The translations under genes were made by a program, and so were the position numbers. Under the pieces are notes generated by a model, which was given only the letters and a program-made list of their open reading frames with translations, did not search any database and was not told the origin of the DNA. From positions 658-56,775 of the forward strand of contig NZ_MDEE01000031.1 in NCBI RefSeq assembly GCF_002939865.1: a DNA stretch of 56,118 nt. The letters run 5' to 3'. Shown in pieces: positions 28,079 to 36,032 of the stretch. Numbering within the stretch: the stretch's first letter is position 1; each line of letters begins with the position of its first letter. The stretch comes from Xanthomonas dyei (GTDB lineage: Bacteria > Pseudomonadota > Gammaproteobacteria > Xanthomonadales > Xanthomonadaceae).

Positions 28079-28612
28079 ATGCGCACTCGCCTCGGTACTT
28101 TCTCTTTGGCCGCGTTGTTGATGGCGCTGTGCGCGCCGGTCTGTGCGCAGACTGCGCCGGCACAGCCCATGTCGGACGTCACCACGCGGTATCCGGTGAC
28201 CACCGCAACGTTGGCGGGGCGACTGATCCGGCTGGGCGAGCGCGATGGCAAATGCGCCGTGTTGCGCGATGACGAGGCGCTGCCACTGGGCGTGCATGCC
28301 CCGTGCTACTTCAGCATCAACCGCGAGCACGGCGCGCAGGTCCACCACTTCAATGGCAGCGACATCGTGCTGGTGCAGCATGCGCGCCCGACCGCACGCG
28401 CGGATTGGGACGTCGCACGCGATGGGCCTATCTGCGCATTCGAGTCGCAAGCGGTGCGCGAGGTCGATGGGGTGCTGGAGCCGGGCATCGTTGCCAACTC
28501 GTGGCATTGCGATCCCACCGCTGGCGCCGACCAGAAGCAATTTGTCTACAGCTACGACACCTGGCCCAACCGCGACGCGCAACAGCCTGCGCGCAGGCAA
28601 CGCAGGCCTTAA
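28079..28612 (+). CDS. Secreted hypothetical protein, four Cys in mature region
   Basis: A 177-residue protein not recognised as a family. Residues 1-23 are a clear signal peptide (MRTRLGTFSLAALLMALCAPVCA). The mature part has cysteines in GKCAVLRDDE, APCYFSINRE, PICAFESQ and WHCDPTAG, consistent with two disulfides in the periplasm. The tail is Arg/Gln-rich. It lies 66 bp after the methyltransferase on the same strand and could be co-transcribed. ATG chosen because the signal peptide starts there. Confidence 0.7.
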   Translation: MRTRLGTFSLAALLMALCAPVCAQTAPAQPMSDVTTRYPVTTATLAGRLIRLGERDGKCAVLRDDEALPLGVHAPCYFSINREHGAQVHHFNGSDIVLVQHARPTARADWDVARDGPICAFESQAVREVDGVLEPGIVANSWHCDPTAGADQKQFVYSYDTWPNRDAQQPARRQRRP

Positions 28613-28758
28613 GGGCGGCGGCATGCACACGTGCGCTGCGGCAACGCACCTGCCGCGTTCGCACGCCGCGTTGGTTGCCACCGCCAACAGATGCGTGCAT
28701 CCCTGCAACACCTCACTGCATCCGATACGTCACGCGCAGGCGGGTGCTGGCGGGACGA

Positions 28759-29097
28759 TCACCGCGCTCGCCGGCGTTGACGACGTCGACGGCGATGCGA
28801 CTTCCAGCCGGCATAAGCGAACCAGACGATGACGGCCAACAGCGTGCAGGTCAGCGCGGCATCCCAGCCGATGGAGATCCAGAATCGCTGCGGGTCGCTG
28901 TCGGCATAAAAGATCCTGGTCGGGCGACCGCGGATGACGCTGACATAGCGCTGCTTGAAGACCGCATCCAGCAGCAGCCAGAGCCGTCCAACACAAGCGA
29001 TCGCCACCGCCAGCACCACTGCGCGCACCAGCCATGTCTGGATGGTCGATTCCGCACGGGTGGGCGCCGGTTGCGAGACAGTGCGACGCTTTTTCAC
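28759..29097 (-). CDS. Small two-span membrane protein, unknown
   Basis: A 112-residue protein not recognised. Helices lie at about 22-43 (WLVRAVVLAVAIACVGRLWLLL) and 76-97 (WDAALTCTLLAVIVWFAYAGW). Between them is a periplasmic loop (YVSVIRGRPTRIFYADSDPQRFW). The basic ends (MKKRRT at the start and an Arg-rich tail) put both termini inside. The start codon is GTG. A real gene is likely because the topology is coherent, but no neighbour suggests a role. Confidence 0.6.
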   Translation of the reverse strand: MKKRRTVSQPAPTRAESTIQTWLVRAVVLAVAIACVGRLWLLLDAVFKQRYVSVIRGRPTRIFYADSDPQRFWISIGWDAALTCTLLAVIVWFAYAGWKSHRRRRRQRRRAR

Positions 29098-29405
29098 CTT
29101 GATTCCAGACCGTTGCGGGGCGCGCAGTGTACGTGGGGCAGCGCAAGCGACGCGTCCGGTGACGGTTCCCTGTGCGTGTTGGCAGCGATACGCGCCGCCA
29201 CTGACCTGTCGTTACAACGTGCATGCACACGGTGTGCGGCTATACTGCCCGCGCAGCGTACGCAGCCGCGTGCATGGAGCGCTCCACGCTGCATTCGTCT
29301 CAAGGAAGATGGCCTGCAACACCGCGCTGCCGATGTCCGGACGCTTCCTTGAGTTCCTGCGGGTTTGCCACTGCATGGCAACCGCGTTGTATCAAGGATC
29401 TCCCT

Positions 29406-29948
29406 TTGAAGACGTTCACCACCCTTTTGCTTGTCTCTCTCGGCCTGCTGCTTTCGGCGTGCGGCGGCGGCGCCACCTCCGGCGCATCCAAGCTCTCTTC
29501 CAGCGATTACCTGCTGCACAACGTGTCGGTCTGGAACGGCGCCGTGACCATCATCGACCCGTGGGTGTCCGGCGATCGCGGGCAGAGCCTGATCACCGAT
29601 GCCGTCGCGCACAAGCCGCTGGACAGCTACAAGACCGCACTGGGCAGCCAGCGCAAGGCATTGGCTGCCAATGCGCAGGCCAATACCGCCATGGCTTCGG
29701 GCGTGCCGGACAACGCCAAGGACCTGGACACCAAACTGTCGGCGTATCTCAAGAGCGCCGACGCGATGATGGCCGCGCTGGAGCGCGTCGCCTCGTTGCC
29801 CAATGGCTACACCAACGCCGAACTGGAGCCGTTGGCCAAGGATCTGGAAGCGGTCTCCACCCAGCTCAACACCGATATGGACGCCTTGAATACCGCCCAG
29901 CGCGCGTATTCCACCGAGCACAAGATTCCGCTGCGCGAATCCCGCTAA
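29406..29948 (+). CDS. Lipoprotein of unknown function, helical
   Basis: A 180-residue predicted lipoprotein. The lipobox LLLSAC is at about 15-20 after a short hydrophobic signal (KTFTTLLLVSLGLLLSAC); the next residues are GGG, so outer-membrane sorting is likely. The mature part is alpha-helical and rich in Ala/Leu/Lys (KDLDTKLSAYLKSADAMMAALERV). The start is TTG at 29406, backed by AAGGA about 8 nt upstream and by the signal peptide beginning there. No family recognised. A hairpin follows. Confidence 0.75.
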   Translation: MKTFTTLLLVSLGLLLSACGGGATSGASKLSSSDYLLHNVSVWNGAVTIIDPWVSGDRGQSLITDAVAHKPLDSYKTALGSQRKALAANAQANTAMASGVPDNAKDLDTKLSAYLKSADAMMAALERVASLPNGYTNAELEPLAKDLEAVSTQLNTDMDALNTAQRAYSTEHKIPLRESR

Positions 29949-29967
29949 CAACACCTGCGGCCATCGG

Positions 29968-30002
29968 TCGCCCGCACAGGTCAGCATGGCCTGCGCGGGC
30001 GA
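29968..30002 (+). terminator. Hairpin after the lipoprotein gene
   Basis: TCGCCCGCACAGG pairs with CCTGCGCGGGCGA, 12 of 13 positions, loop 9 nt, 19 nt after the stop codon. Confidence 0.65.
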
Positions 30003-30204
30003 GCGATGCGCACGCACAGATCAGCAACTCAAACCGATTTCAACGTAATGATTGCGACACCGGCCACTGCATCGCTTGCGATCGCACACGCCATCGACGC
30101 CGCCGAGCTGGCGATATCGTCGCAGACAACGACATTCGGCACGGTCGTGGCGTGGATCAGATCCACGGCAAGATAGCTGCCCAAGGGCTCATCGCGGCCG
30201 CTAA

Positions 30205-30345
30205 GAGCAGCTAACAAAACGACTGTGCAGCCGCCAGGCGGGCGCGGCCGGTGCTCGGAATCGGCATGTACCACCCGTACACTCCGGTTTCTCCGCGCCG
30301 TCCACACCCACCTGACGACTGCTCGCTACGGTTTGCTAGCCGCTC
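30205..30345. mobile_element. MITE-like element, 141 bp, with TAA duplication
   Basis: Second well-kept copy, opposite in orientation to the one at 11491. The left end is GAGCAGCTAACAAAAC; the right end is the complement of GAGCGGCTAGCAAACC. TAA flanks both sides (30202-30204 and 30346-30348). It differs from the 11491 copy at about 7 of 141 positions. An open frame starting MWTARRNRSVRVVH runs through both copies, but it continues into unrelated flanks and is not a gene. The surrounding 570-bp gap holds nothing else clear. Confidence 0.8.
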
Positions 30346-30518
30346 TAAATCCACGCCGTTCCAGCACCGGGCCGATCTCGGTCCGTGGGGTGATGCGCAG
30401 GCCGTCCCGCCCGGATGCCTGCCGCTCGTGCAGCACCCACCGAGCGTATCGGCTCGCCTTACAGCGCTCTCGACGCGCCAGTCACACGTTGCACGCCGCG
30501 CCGCGCCGCGCCGCAAGC

Positions 30519-32393
30519 TCAGCACACCGCCCATTGGTCGCGTCCGGCGGTCTTGGCGGCATACAGCGCCAGATCGGCCTGGCTCAACAGCACGTCCAAT
30601 CCTGCCGCCGGGGTCACGCTCACCGCGCCCATGCAGAAGCGCACCGGCTGTTCTGCGGGCAAGCCAGGGATCTGGATCGCCGCCACCGCATTGCGCAACC
30701 GCGCGAACACCGCCGGGATTTCGTCCGCACCACAGCCCGGCAGCACCAGCAGGAATTCTTCGCCGCCCAGCCGGCCCAGGCGATCCTGGGCGCGCAACGC
30801 CAGCAGCGAGGCGCTGGCCAGCGCGGTGAGCACCGCATCGCCGCTGGCATGGCCGTGCACATCGTTGATCAGCTTGAAGTGATCCAGGTCGATCAGCGCC
30901 AGCATGCAGGGCGTGTGGGTGCGCAGGGCATGGTCGATCTGTTGCTGCGCCTCGGCGCGGATGGCACGTCGGTTCGGCAGGCCGGTGAGTTCATCGCGCA
31001 TGGCCAGCCGCGAGAGTTGTCGGCGATGGCGTGCGACAAACGCCAGCACGATCAACGCGCCCACCAGCAGCAGGCACGCGGCGCATAGCGCGACCCACAA
31101 GGCGCGCTGACCGGCTTCGCGCGCCTGCAATGCCAGCTGCGCGGTTTCGCTGCGTCGGCGCAACTCGGCATTTTCCGCCTCGCGACGAGCATCTTCATAG
31201 CGGGCCTGCAGCCGTAGCATCACCGTGTCGCGCTGGCGATCCAGGTTCTGCGCGCGCAGCGCGTTGGCGCGCTGCAGCTCCTGGTAGGCCTCGGCATGGC
31301 GCCCTTCCGCCGCCAGCGCCTGGGCGATGGCATCGACCAGCTCCGCACGCCCGCTCAAGGTCAGGTTCGGGTCGTCGGCCGCCTTGGCCGCGATGATCGC
31401 GCTGCCCAGGCTGGGCGACTTCAGCGCGGTCAAGGCCTGCAACAGGATGGCGTGGCAGGCGGCCACCCGGCCGATATTGCCCTGCGCCTGCATCAACGGC
31501 AGCGCCTCGCGCGCCATCGCTAGCGCCGCTGCGGCATCGCCGGTCTTGATCAAGGCTTCGCTGGCGCTGGTCAGCGCTGCCGCCACGCCGGCCTGATCGC
31601 CCAGCGCACGGCTAAGCGCCAGCGCGCGCCGGAAGTGCAGCAATGCGGCGGCCGGTTGCTGCAGTGCCAGCGTGGCACCGTATTCGTATTCGATCAGGCT
31701 GCGCTGAAAGCGCGCCGGCTGGTCGTGCAGGCGCGCCAGGGCGCGTTGCAGGTAATCCTGCGCATCGTTGTCGTCGGCTACGCGGCCTGCGACGCGGCTG
31801 GCCAACGACCCCAGCTGGGTCAGGCCATCCAGCTCAACGCTGAGCAGGTGTTCGCGCGTGGCGCATTGGTAGCTGGTCTGCGCGGCGCTCCAGGCTTCGT
31901 CGCTGCTGCCGGAGGCCAGCATGCTCCACATGTCGACCGCTTCGATTTCGCACAACAGATCGCTGCGCCGCAACGCGCGCGCCTGCTGACGTAAGCCGTT
32001 CAGCCGCGCCACCATGCTGCGGTTGGGGTTTTCGCGCACGTCGCTGAGCGCCTGCACGATGTCTAGCCATAGCCGCGCCTGCGCCGCATTGCCATGCAAT
32101 TGGTCCAGCAGGCCGTGGGCCTGGGTGAGCGCGGCCTGGCGCGCCTCGCTGTCTTCCAGCGAGATCAACACGCGCGACTGCGCCAGCAGCGCCCAGAACT
32201 GCGCATCGCGGTCGCCATCGACGCGCGCCTGTTGCAGCGCACGCTGGGACATCTGCAACGCCCGCATCGGGTCGTCGAGCGTGGCCAATTCAATGGTTTT
32301 CCAGGGTTGCGGCTGCGCCCAGGCCACAACGCCGACCGACAACGACAAGCACGCAGCGAGCAGGCGGCGCCAGACCATCGCAGGCATGCTCAT
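30519..32393 (-). CDS. Membrane-anchored diguanylate cyclase with TPR sensor
   Basis: A 624-residue cyclase. An exported N-terminus (about 1-26) is followed by a long TPR-like helical region (about 30-400), probably periplasmic. A transmembrane helix lies near 430-452 (WVALCAACLLLVGALIVLAFVARHR), then a cytosolic GGDEF domain (about 460-624). The signature is GGEEF at 543-547, and RxxD (RAQD) sits exactly five residues before it, so allosteric product inhibition is expected. LIDLDHFKLIND is intact, so activity is likely. The ATG at 32393 starts the signal sequence; a longer in-frame extension to 33677 runs antisense to the DUF1615 gene and is not real. Confidence 0.9.
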   Translation of the reverse strand: MSMPAMVWRRLLAACLSLSVGVVAWAQPQPWKTIELATLDDPMRALQMSQRALQQARVDGDRDAQFWALLAQSRVLISLEDSEARQAALTQAHGLLDQLHGNAAQARLWLDIVQALSDVRENPNRSMVARLNGLRQQARALRRSDLLCEIEAVDMWSMLASGSSDEAWSAAQTSYQCATREHLLSVELDGLTQLGSLASRVAGRVADDNDAQDYLQRALARLHDQPARFQRSLIEYEYGATLALQQPAAALLHFRRALALSRALGDQAGVAAALTSASEALIKTGDAAAALAMAREALPLMQAQGNIGRVAACHAILLQALTALKSPSLGSAIIAAKAADDPNLTLSGRAELVDAIAQALAAEGRHAEAYQELQRANALRAQNLDRQRDTVMLRLQARYEDARREAENAELRRRSETAQLALQAREAGQRALWVALCAACLLLVGALIVLAFVARHRRQLSRLAMRDELTGLPNRRAIRAEAQQQIDHALRTHTPCMLALIDLDHFKLINDVHGHASGDAVLTALASASLLALRAQDRLGRLGGEEFLLVLPGCGADEIPAVFARLRNAVAAIQIPGLPAEQPVRFCMGAVSVTPAAGLDVLLSQADLALYAAKTAGRDQWAVC

Positions 32394-33038
32394 TGGCGTA
32401 TCACGGGGAGGGTGGACCACACTGCATGCGCACGCTCTCCACGGCACGGCACCTGAGCTGGCCGGGGCTAGCTGTTTGCTGCGGCATCTGAAGGCACTCC
32501 CGTGGTCGGACAGCGGTGGAATCGCGTGAGCTGCGCGGCGATGCGCGCGCTCGATGTCGTACGGCTGCAAGGGTGACCGGCGAACACGGCAGACGCCGTG
32601 ATCGCTTTTGATGGTCGAGCCCGTTATCGGCCGGGATGCGCAAGTCTTGAATCCGGTCGATGACGCGGTTGGGCGCGCAGGGTGGCCGGCAGGCCGAGCG
32701 AGCAGGCGTTCGGCGCACGGGATGCAACGGCGTTGCGAGTGGGCGCGGTTGATTTGCGACGCGCACTCCCAGGTCCCCGTTCTGTCAGCGCTGCGTGCCT
32801 GCAAGCGCTGCGTGGGCCGCAGTGGATGCGGGACGAGCGCTTGGGATCGATACGGGCTTGCTACCGCACGCGATGCCGATGCCACACCAGGCACCACGAT
32901 CGGGCGGCCACGGTCTGACGACAATGGCCACGCCACAGCGCGCGGCCATTGTCGCTTGGCAGCCACATGACGGACGCCACGGCGCGGCCACGTAAACTCC
33001 GGCACGGCAGCTGCCGCCCCTGATCGTCTGGAGACGCC
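32394..33038. other. Divergent spacer with one perfect dyad
   Basis: No gene seen in 645 bases between divergent genes. A perfect 11-bp inverted repeat (CGACAATGGCC at 32919-32929 and GGCCATTGTCG at 32944-32954) lies about 85 bp before the DUF1615 start; it could be an operator or a hairpin. Confidence 0.45.
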
Positions 33039-34130
33039 GTGACCTTGCCCCTGCCCCGCCTGCTCACCCTGATCGCCATCGCGCTGCTGTCGGCCTGCGC
33101 CACCCAGGCGCCGCGTGCGCCGCAGCGCTCGCCGGAGGCGGTCAAGGCCGACATCGCACGGCGCCTGCCGGCCAACCTGCCCGATCGCAACGGCTGGGCC
33201 AACGATGTGTATGTCGCGCTGTCGTCGCAGGCACTGGACACCAGCGCCGAGCACATCTGCGCCGTGCTGGCGGTGACCGAGCAGGAATCGACTTACCAGG
33301 CAAACCCCGCGGTGCCCAACCTGGGCAAGATCTCGCGCGCGGAAATCGACCGCCGCGCCAGTGCGCACCACATCCCGGCTTTCATGGTCGATGCCGCCCT
33401 GCGCATCACCTCGCCGGATGGCCGCAGTTACGCCACCCGTATCGCCGCGGCGCGTACCGAGCAGGAACTGAGCCGCATCTTCGAAGACTTCACCGGCAGC
33501 GTGCCGCTGGGCGCGCGCCTGTTCGACGGGCTCAATCCGGTGCATACCGCCGGGCCGATGCAGGTGAGCATCGCCTTCGCCGAACAACATGCCGCACGCT
33601 ACCCGTATCCGCCCGACAGCTCGGTCCGCCACGAGGTGTTCAGCCGCCGTGGCGGGCTGTGGTTCGGCACCACCCATCTGCTGGGCTACCCCACGACCTA
33701 CGATGCGCTGCTGTATCGATTTGCCGACTTCAACGCCGGTTGGTATGCCAGCCGCAATGCCGCGTTTCAGGCCGCACTGAGCAAGGCCAGCGGCATCGCG
33801 CTCGCACTGGACGGCGACCTGCTCACGCCCGGCGCCAGCCTGGAGTCACCCGGTGGCACCGAGCGCGCGGTGCGCTCGCTGGGCAGCCAGCTGGCGCTGA
33901 GCGACCGCCAGATCCGCAGTGCGCTGGAAGCCGGCAACACGCTGGAGTTCGAACAAAGCGCCCTGTATCGCCAGGTGTTCGCGCTGGCCGACCGCAGCGC
34001 CGGCAAGGCCTTGCCGCGTGCGGTGCTGCCCGGCATCACCCTGGATAGCCCCAAGATCACCCGCACGCTGACCACTGCCTGGTTTGCGCAGCGGGTCAAT
34101 GAGCGCTGGACGCGCTGCATGAGCAAGTAA
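33039..34130 (+). CDS. DUF1615 family lipoprotein, possible lytic-transglycosylase-like
   Basis: A 363-residue lipoprotein. The lipobox LLSAC is at about 17-21. The mature part matches DUF1615: ICAVLAVTEQESTYQANPAVPNLGKI (about 76-101) looks like a lysozyme-like helix with the candidate catalytic Glu in TEQES. Further marks are AGPMQVSIAFAE (about 171-182), which recalls the GxMQ motif of soluble lytic transglycosylases, and a C-terminal DSPKITR-TLTTAWFAQRV. A peptidoglycan-related role at the outer membrane is inferred. The start is GTG with GGAG 5 nt upstream. Confidence 0.85.
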   Translation: MTLPLPRLLTLIAIALLSACATQAPRAPQRSPEAVKADIARRLPANLPDRNGWANDVYVALSSQALDTSAEHICAVLAVTEQESTYQANPAVPNLGKISRAEIDRRASAHHIPAFMVDAALRITSPDGRSYATRIAAARTEQELSRIFEDFTGSVPLGARLFDGLNPVHTAGPMQVSIAFAEQHAARYPYPPDSSVRHEVFSRRGGLWFGTTHLLGYPTTYDALLYRFADFNAGWYASRNAAFQAALSKASGIALALDGDLLTPGASLESPGGTERAVRSLGSQLALSDRQIRSALEAGNTLEFEQSALYRQVFALADRSAGKALPRAVLPGITLDSPKITRTLTTAWFAQRVNERWTRCMSK

Positions 34131-34145
34131 GCGACTGGCTTGGCA

Positions 34146-34172
34146 GCGCTGCGAGCACGGCCTGCGCAGCGC
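34146..34172. terminator. Bidirectional hairpin between convergent genes
   Basis: GCGCTGCG pairs perfectly with CGCAGCGC around an 11-nt loop, in the 51-bp gap between the convergent DUF1615 and GAD-like genes. Confidence 0.65.
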
Positions 34173-34181
34173 ACCGGGATC

Positions 34182-35615
34182 TCATTCCCCGCTCAGGCGG
34201 CTGGTCAACACATCGCCCACAACAGGACCCTGTTCGAGCTTGCCATCGCGACCGCGTTGATAGTTGATGCCGACCCGACAGGCTGCAGGGTGCATCTCCC
34301 AGACCCAGCCATACAGGCCACGCCCCGTGTCTGGCGGCGAGCGCAGCGGCATGTTCATACGCAGCCCATCGTCTTGGCCTCGGTCCAGTGTGCACATGAC
34401 GGTGCCGGCGCCGTCGTCTTCAGCGTCGGGGTCGACGTCGTCCACATGGGTGATGGTGGCGATGATCGCTTCGGCATTCACCCGTTGCTGTAACGCGCGT
34501 GGAAGGTCGGCAAGCGGCGGCGCAGCGCGTCCATCGGATGGCTCCTCGACAAATGCATCACTCAACCTCACCTTGCGAAAGTAGTACTCGCTGCGGCCCA
34601 GCGTGTTCGAGCCATCCATGGCCGTTGCCATGTCTGCCAGTTCGTCGCTACGCAACAGAAACATGTCGGTACCCGAGCGCATGACCACCAGCTGCGCATC
34701 GTTGGCATCGCTACCACTCGAGTCGCTGCGCAACCGGATGTCCAGCGTCACGTGTTCGTCGCCCATCTCGGTATGCGTCACCGCATAGCGGCCCGCATAC
34801 GCACGCACATTGGTGCGTGCAAGACTGCGATGATCGATTTTCCAGAACAGCAGGCGATACTGGCCGTTGGGCTCGAGCGCCAGCATGCGATGCCAATCGA
34901 TATACGACGACAGGTACACGCCGTGCAGATCGTTGCCGGAGTGTGGCGCGTTGAAGATGCCCTCAAACAGAGAGCGCTGCTCTGCGGGCAATGCGTCGCC
35001 ATTGGTCGTCGGTGCATCGGCGACGGTTGCAGGGCCGTCGACAGCATCGCGAAGCCGGCTGTGCAGCGCCAACGCATCGACCTTGTTGACCCGCAACATC
35101 TGCATCGAAAACAGCATCTGATCGATCTCGTAGACCTCGCCCGCAGCCAGTGCGCCGCACTCTTTGCGCGCGGCGGCGAGCAGGGCCGATGGGATCAGGG
35201 AGTCGCAGAATTCCGCCTCGCACAGGGACTGGTTGAAGAAGTCGTCCAGGCTCCAGCTCAGGTCAGCGGCGGCTTTGGAGACCGGGTCCAGGTAGACCAC
35301 GTCTTCGTCGGTGGCGGTCAGCTTGCGGTAGTACAGCAGCGCGCCGAAGGGGGTGAGCGCAATCGGAATACGCCGCACCGCATCGGGTGGCGAGACGATC
35401 CAGCGATCCAGCACCGGTTGCCATTGCCGGGGGTCGATCAGCGCGAGTTGCATGTCGCCATAGTGCCCCAGTCCTTTTTGGCGCCAGAGTTCAAGCAGGC
35501 TGGCAGGCAGCACCGGCGCATAGGCGGCAATCAGATCCGCCGGGGCAGGCTGCGTCTTGCGCGGCGGGTGTGCCTTGATAAAGGGGGACAGTGCCAAGCG
35601 GCGGAACCATGACAT
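34182..35615 (-). CDS. GAD-like / Tdi1 (DUF1851) immunity-type protein with C-terminal extension
   Basis: A 477-residue cytosolic protein. The first 190 residues match the GAD-related plus T6SS Tdi1-type immunity pattern: LPASLLELWRQKGLGHYGDMQLALIDPRQW, then IPIALTPFGALLYYRKL, then VVYLDPVSKAAADLSWSLDDFF. Tdi1 protects against a type VI secretion DNase in Agrobacterium. Residues about 215-477 are an extension with beta-rich sequence that I do not recognise. No toxin or VgrG gene is adjacent, so it may be an orphan immunity gene. The ATG at 35615 has GGAGG 7 nt upstream, which decides it over an ATG six codons earlier. Confidence 0.78.
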   Translation of the reverse strand: MSWFRRLALSPFIKAHPPRKTQPAPADLIAAYAPVLPASLLELWRQKGLGHYGDMQLALIDPRQWQPVLDRWIVSPPDAVRRIPIALTPFGALLYYRKLTATDEDVVYLDPVSKAAADLSWSLDDFFNQSLCEAEFCDSLIPSALLAAARKECGALAAGEVYEIDQMLFSMQMLRVNKVDALALHSRLRDAVDGPATVADAPTTNGDALPAEQRSLFEGIFNAPHSGNDLHGVYLSSYIDWHRMLALEPNGQYRLLFWKIDHRSLARTNVRAYAGRYAVTHTEMGDEHVTLDIRLRSDSSGSDANDAQLVVMRSGTDMFLLRSDELADMATAMDGSNTLGRSEYYFRKVRLSDAFVEEPSDGRAAPPLADLPRALQQRVNAEAIIATITHVDDVDPDAEDDGAGTVMCTLDRGQDDGLRMNMPLRSPPDTGRGLYGWVWEMHPAACRVGINYQRGRDGKLEQGPVVGDVLTSRLSGE

Positions 35616-36032
35616 CAGACGGCCTCCAGTCAACGTTGCGTGCGTTCAGTAAACCCAAATCGTGCCGCATGGCACTGTGTGGACGCCGAGAAACTTATTG
35701 CATAGCGTGACATTCCCGTCGTCAGTGGCTGGCCGATCACGCAGCGCGCGTGCGGTCCACGGGTGTGATCTCCCTCGATGGGCATCGCGCTCGACGAACC
35801 TCACGGTCACGCTGTGGCGGTGCCGGGCCGGGCGATCCGCTCGGCAACCGCTCGATCACAGGTCCGCCCCGCGTCGGCCACGCTCACTCGGTCGCCCAAA
35901 CGCGTGCGGCCTGCCACCGTCGAAAACGGCGCAGACACGACTTCTGGCAGAGGCACCCGGCCCACGTGGCAGGTAGCATCGGACGGTCGCGCCGGCCGCA
36001 TTGCGCGCTCCTTTCGTCCCGGAGAGTCTTTC
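35616..36032. other. Divergent spacer, no gene seen
   Basis: These 417 bases separate the immunity-type gene from the S9 peptidase gene. In-frame sequence upstream of the peptidase start lacks family similarity. No clear operator. Confidence 0.4.

Noticed and set aside
30519..33677. Possible 1052-residue GGDEF protein starting at 33677
   Set aside because: The extra 428 residues run antisense to the DUF1615 gene and through non-coding spacer; the signal sequence begins at 32393.
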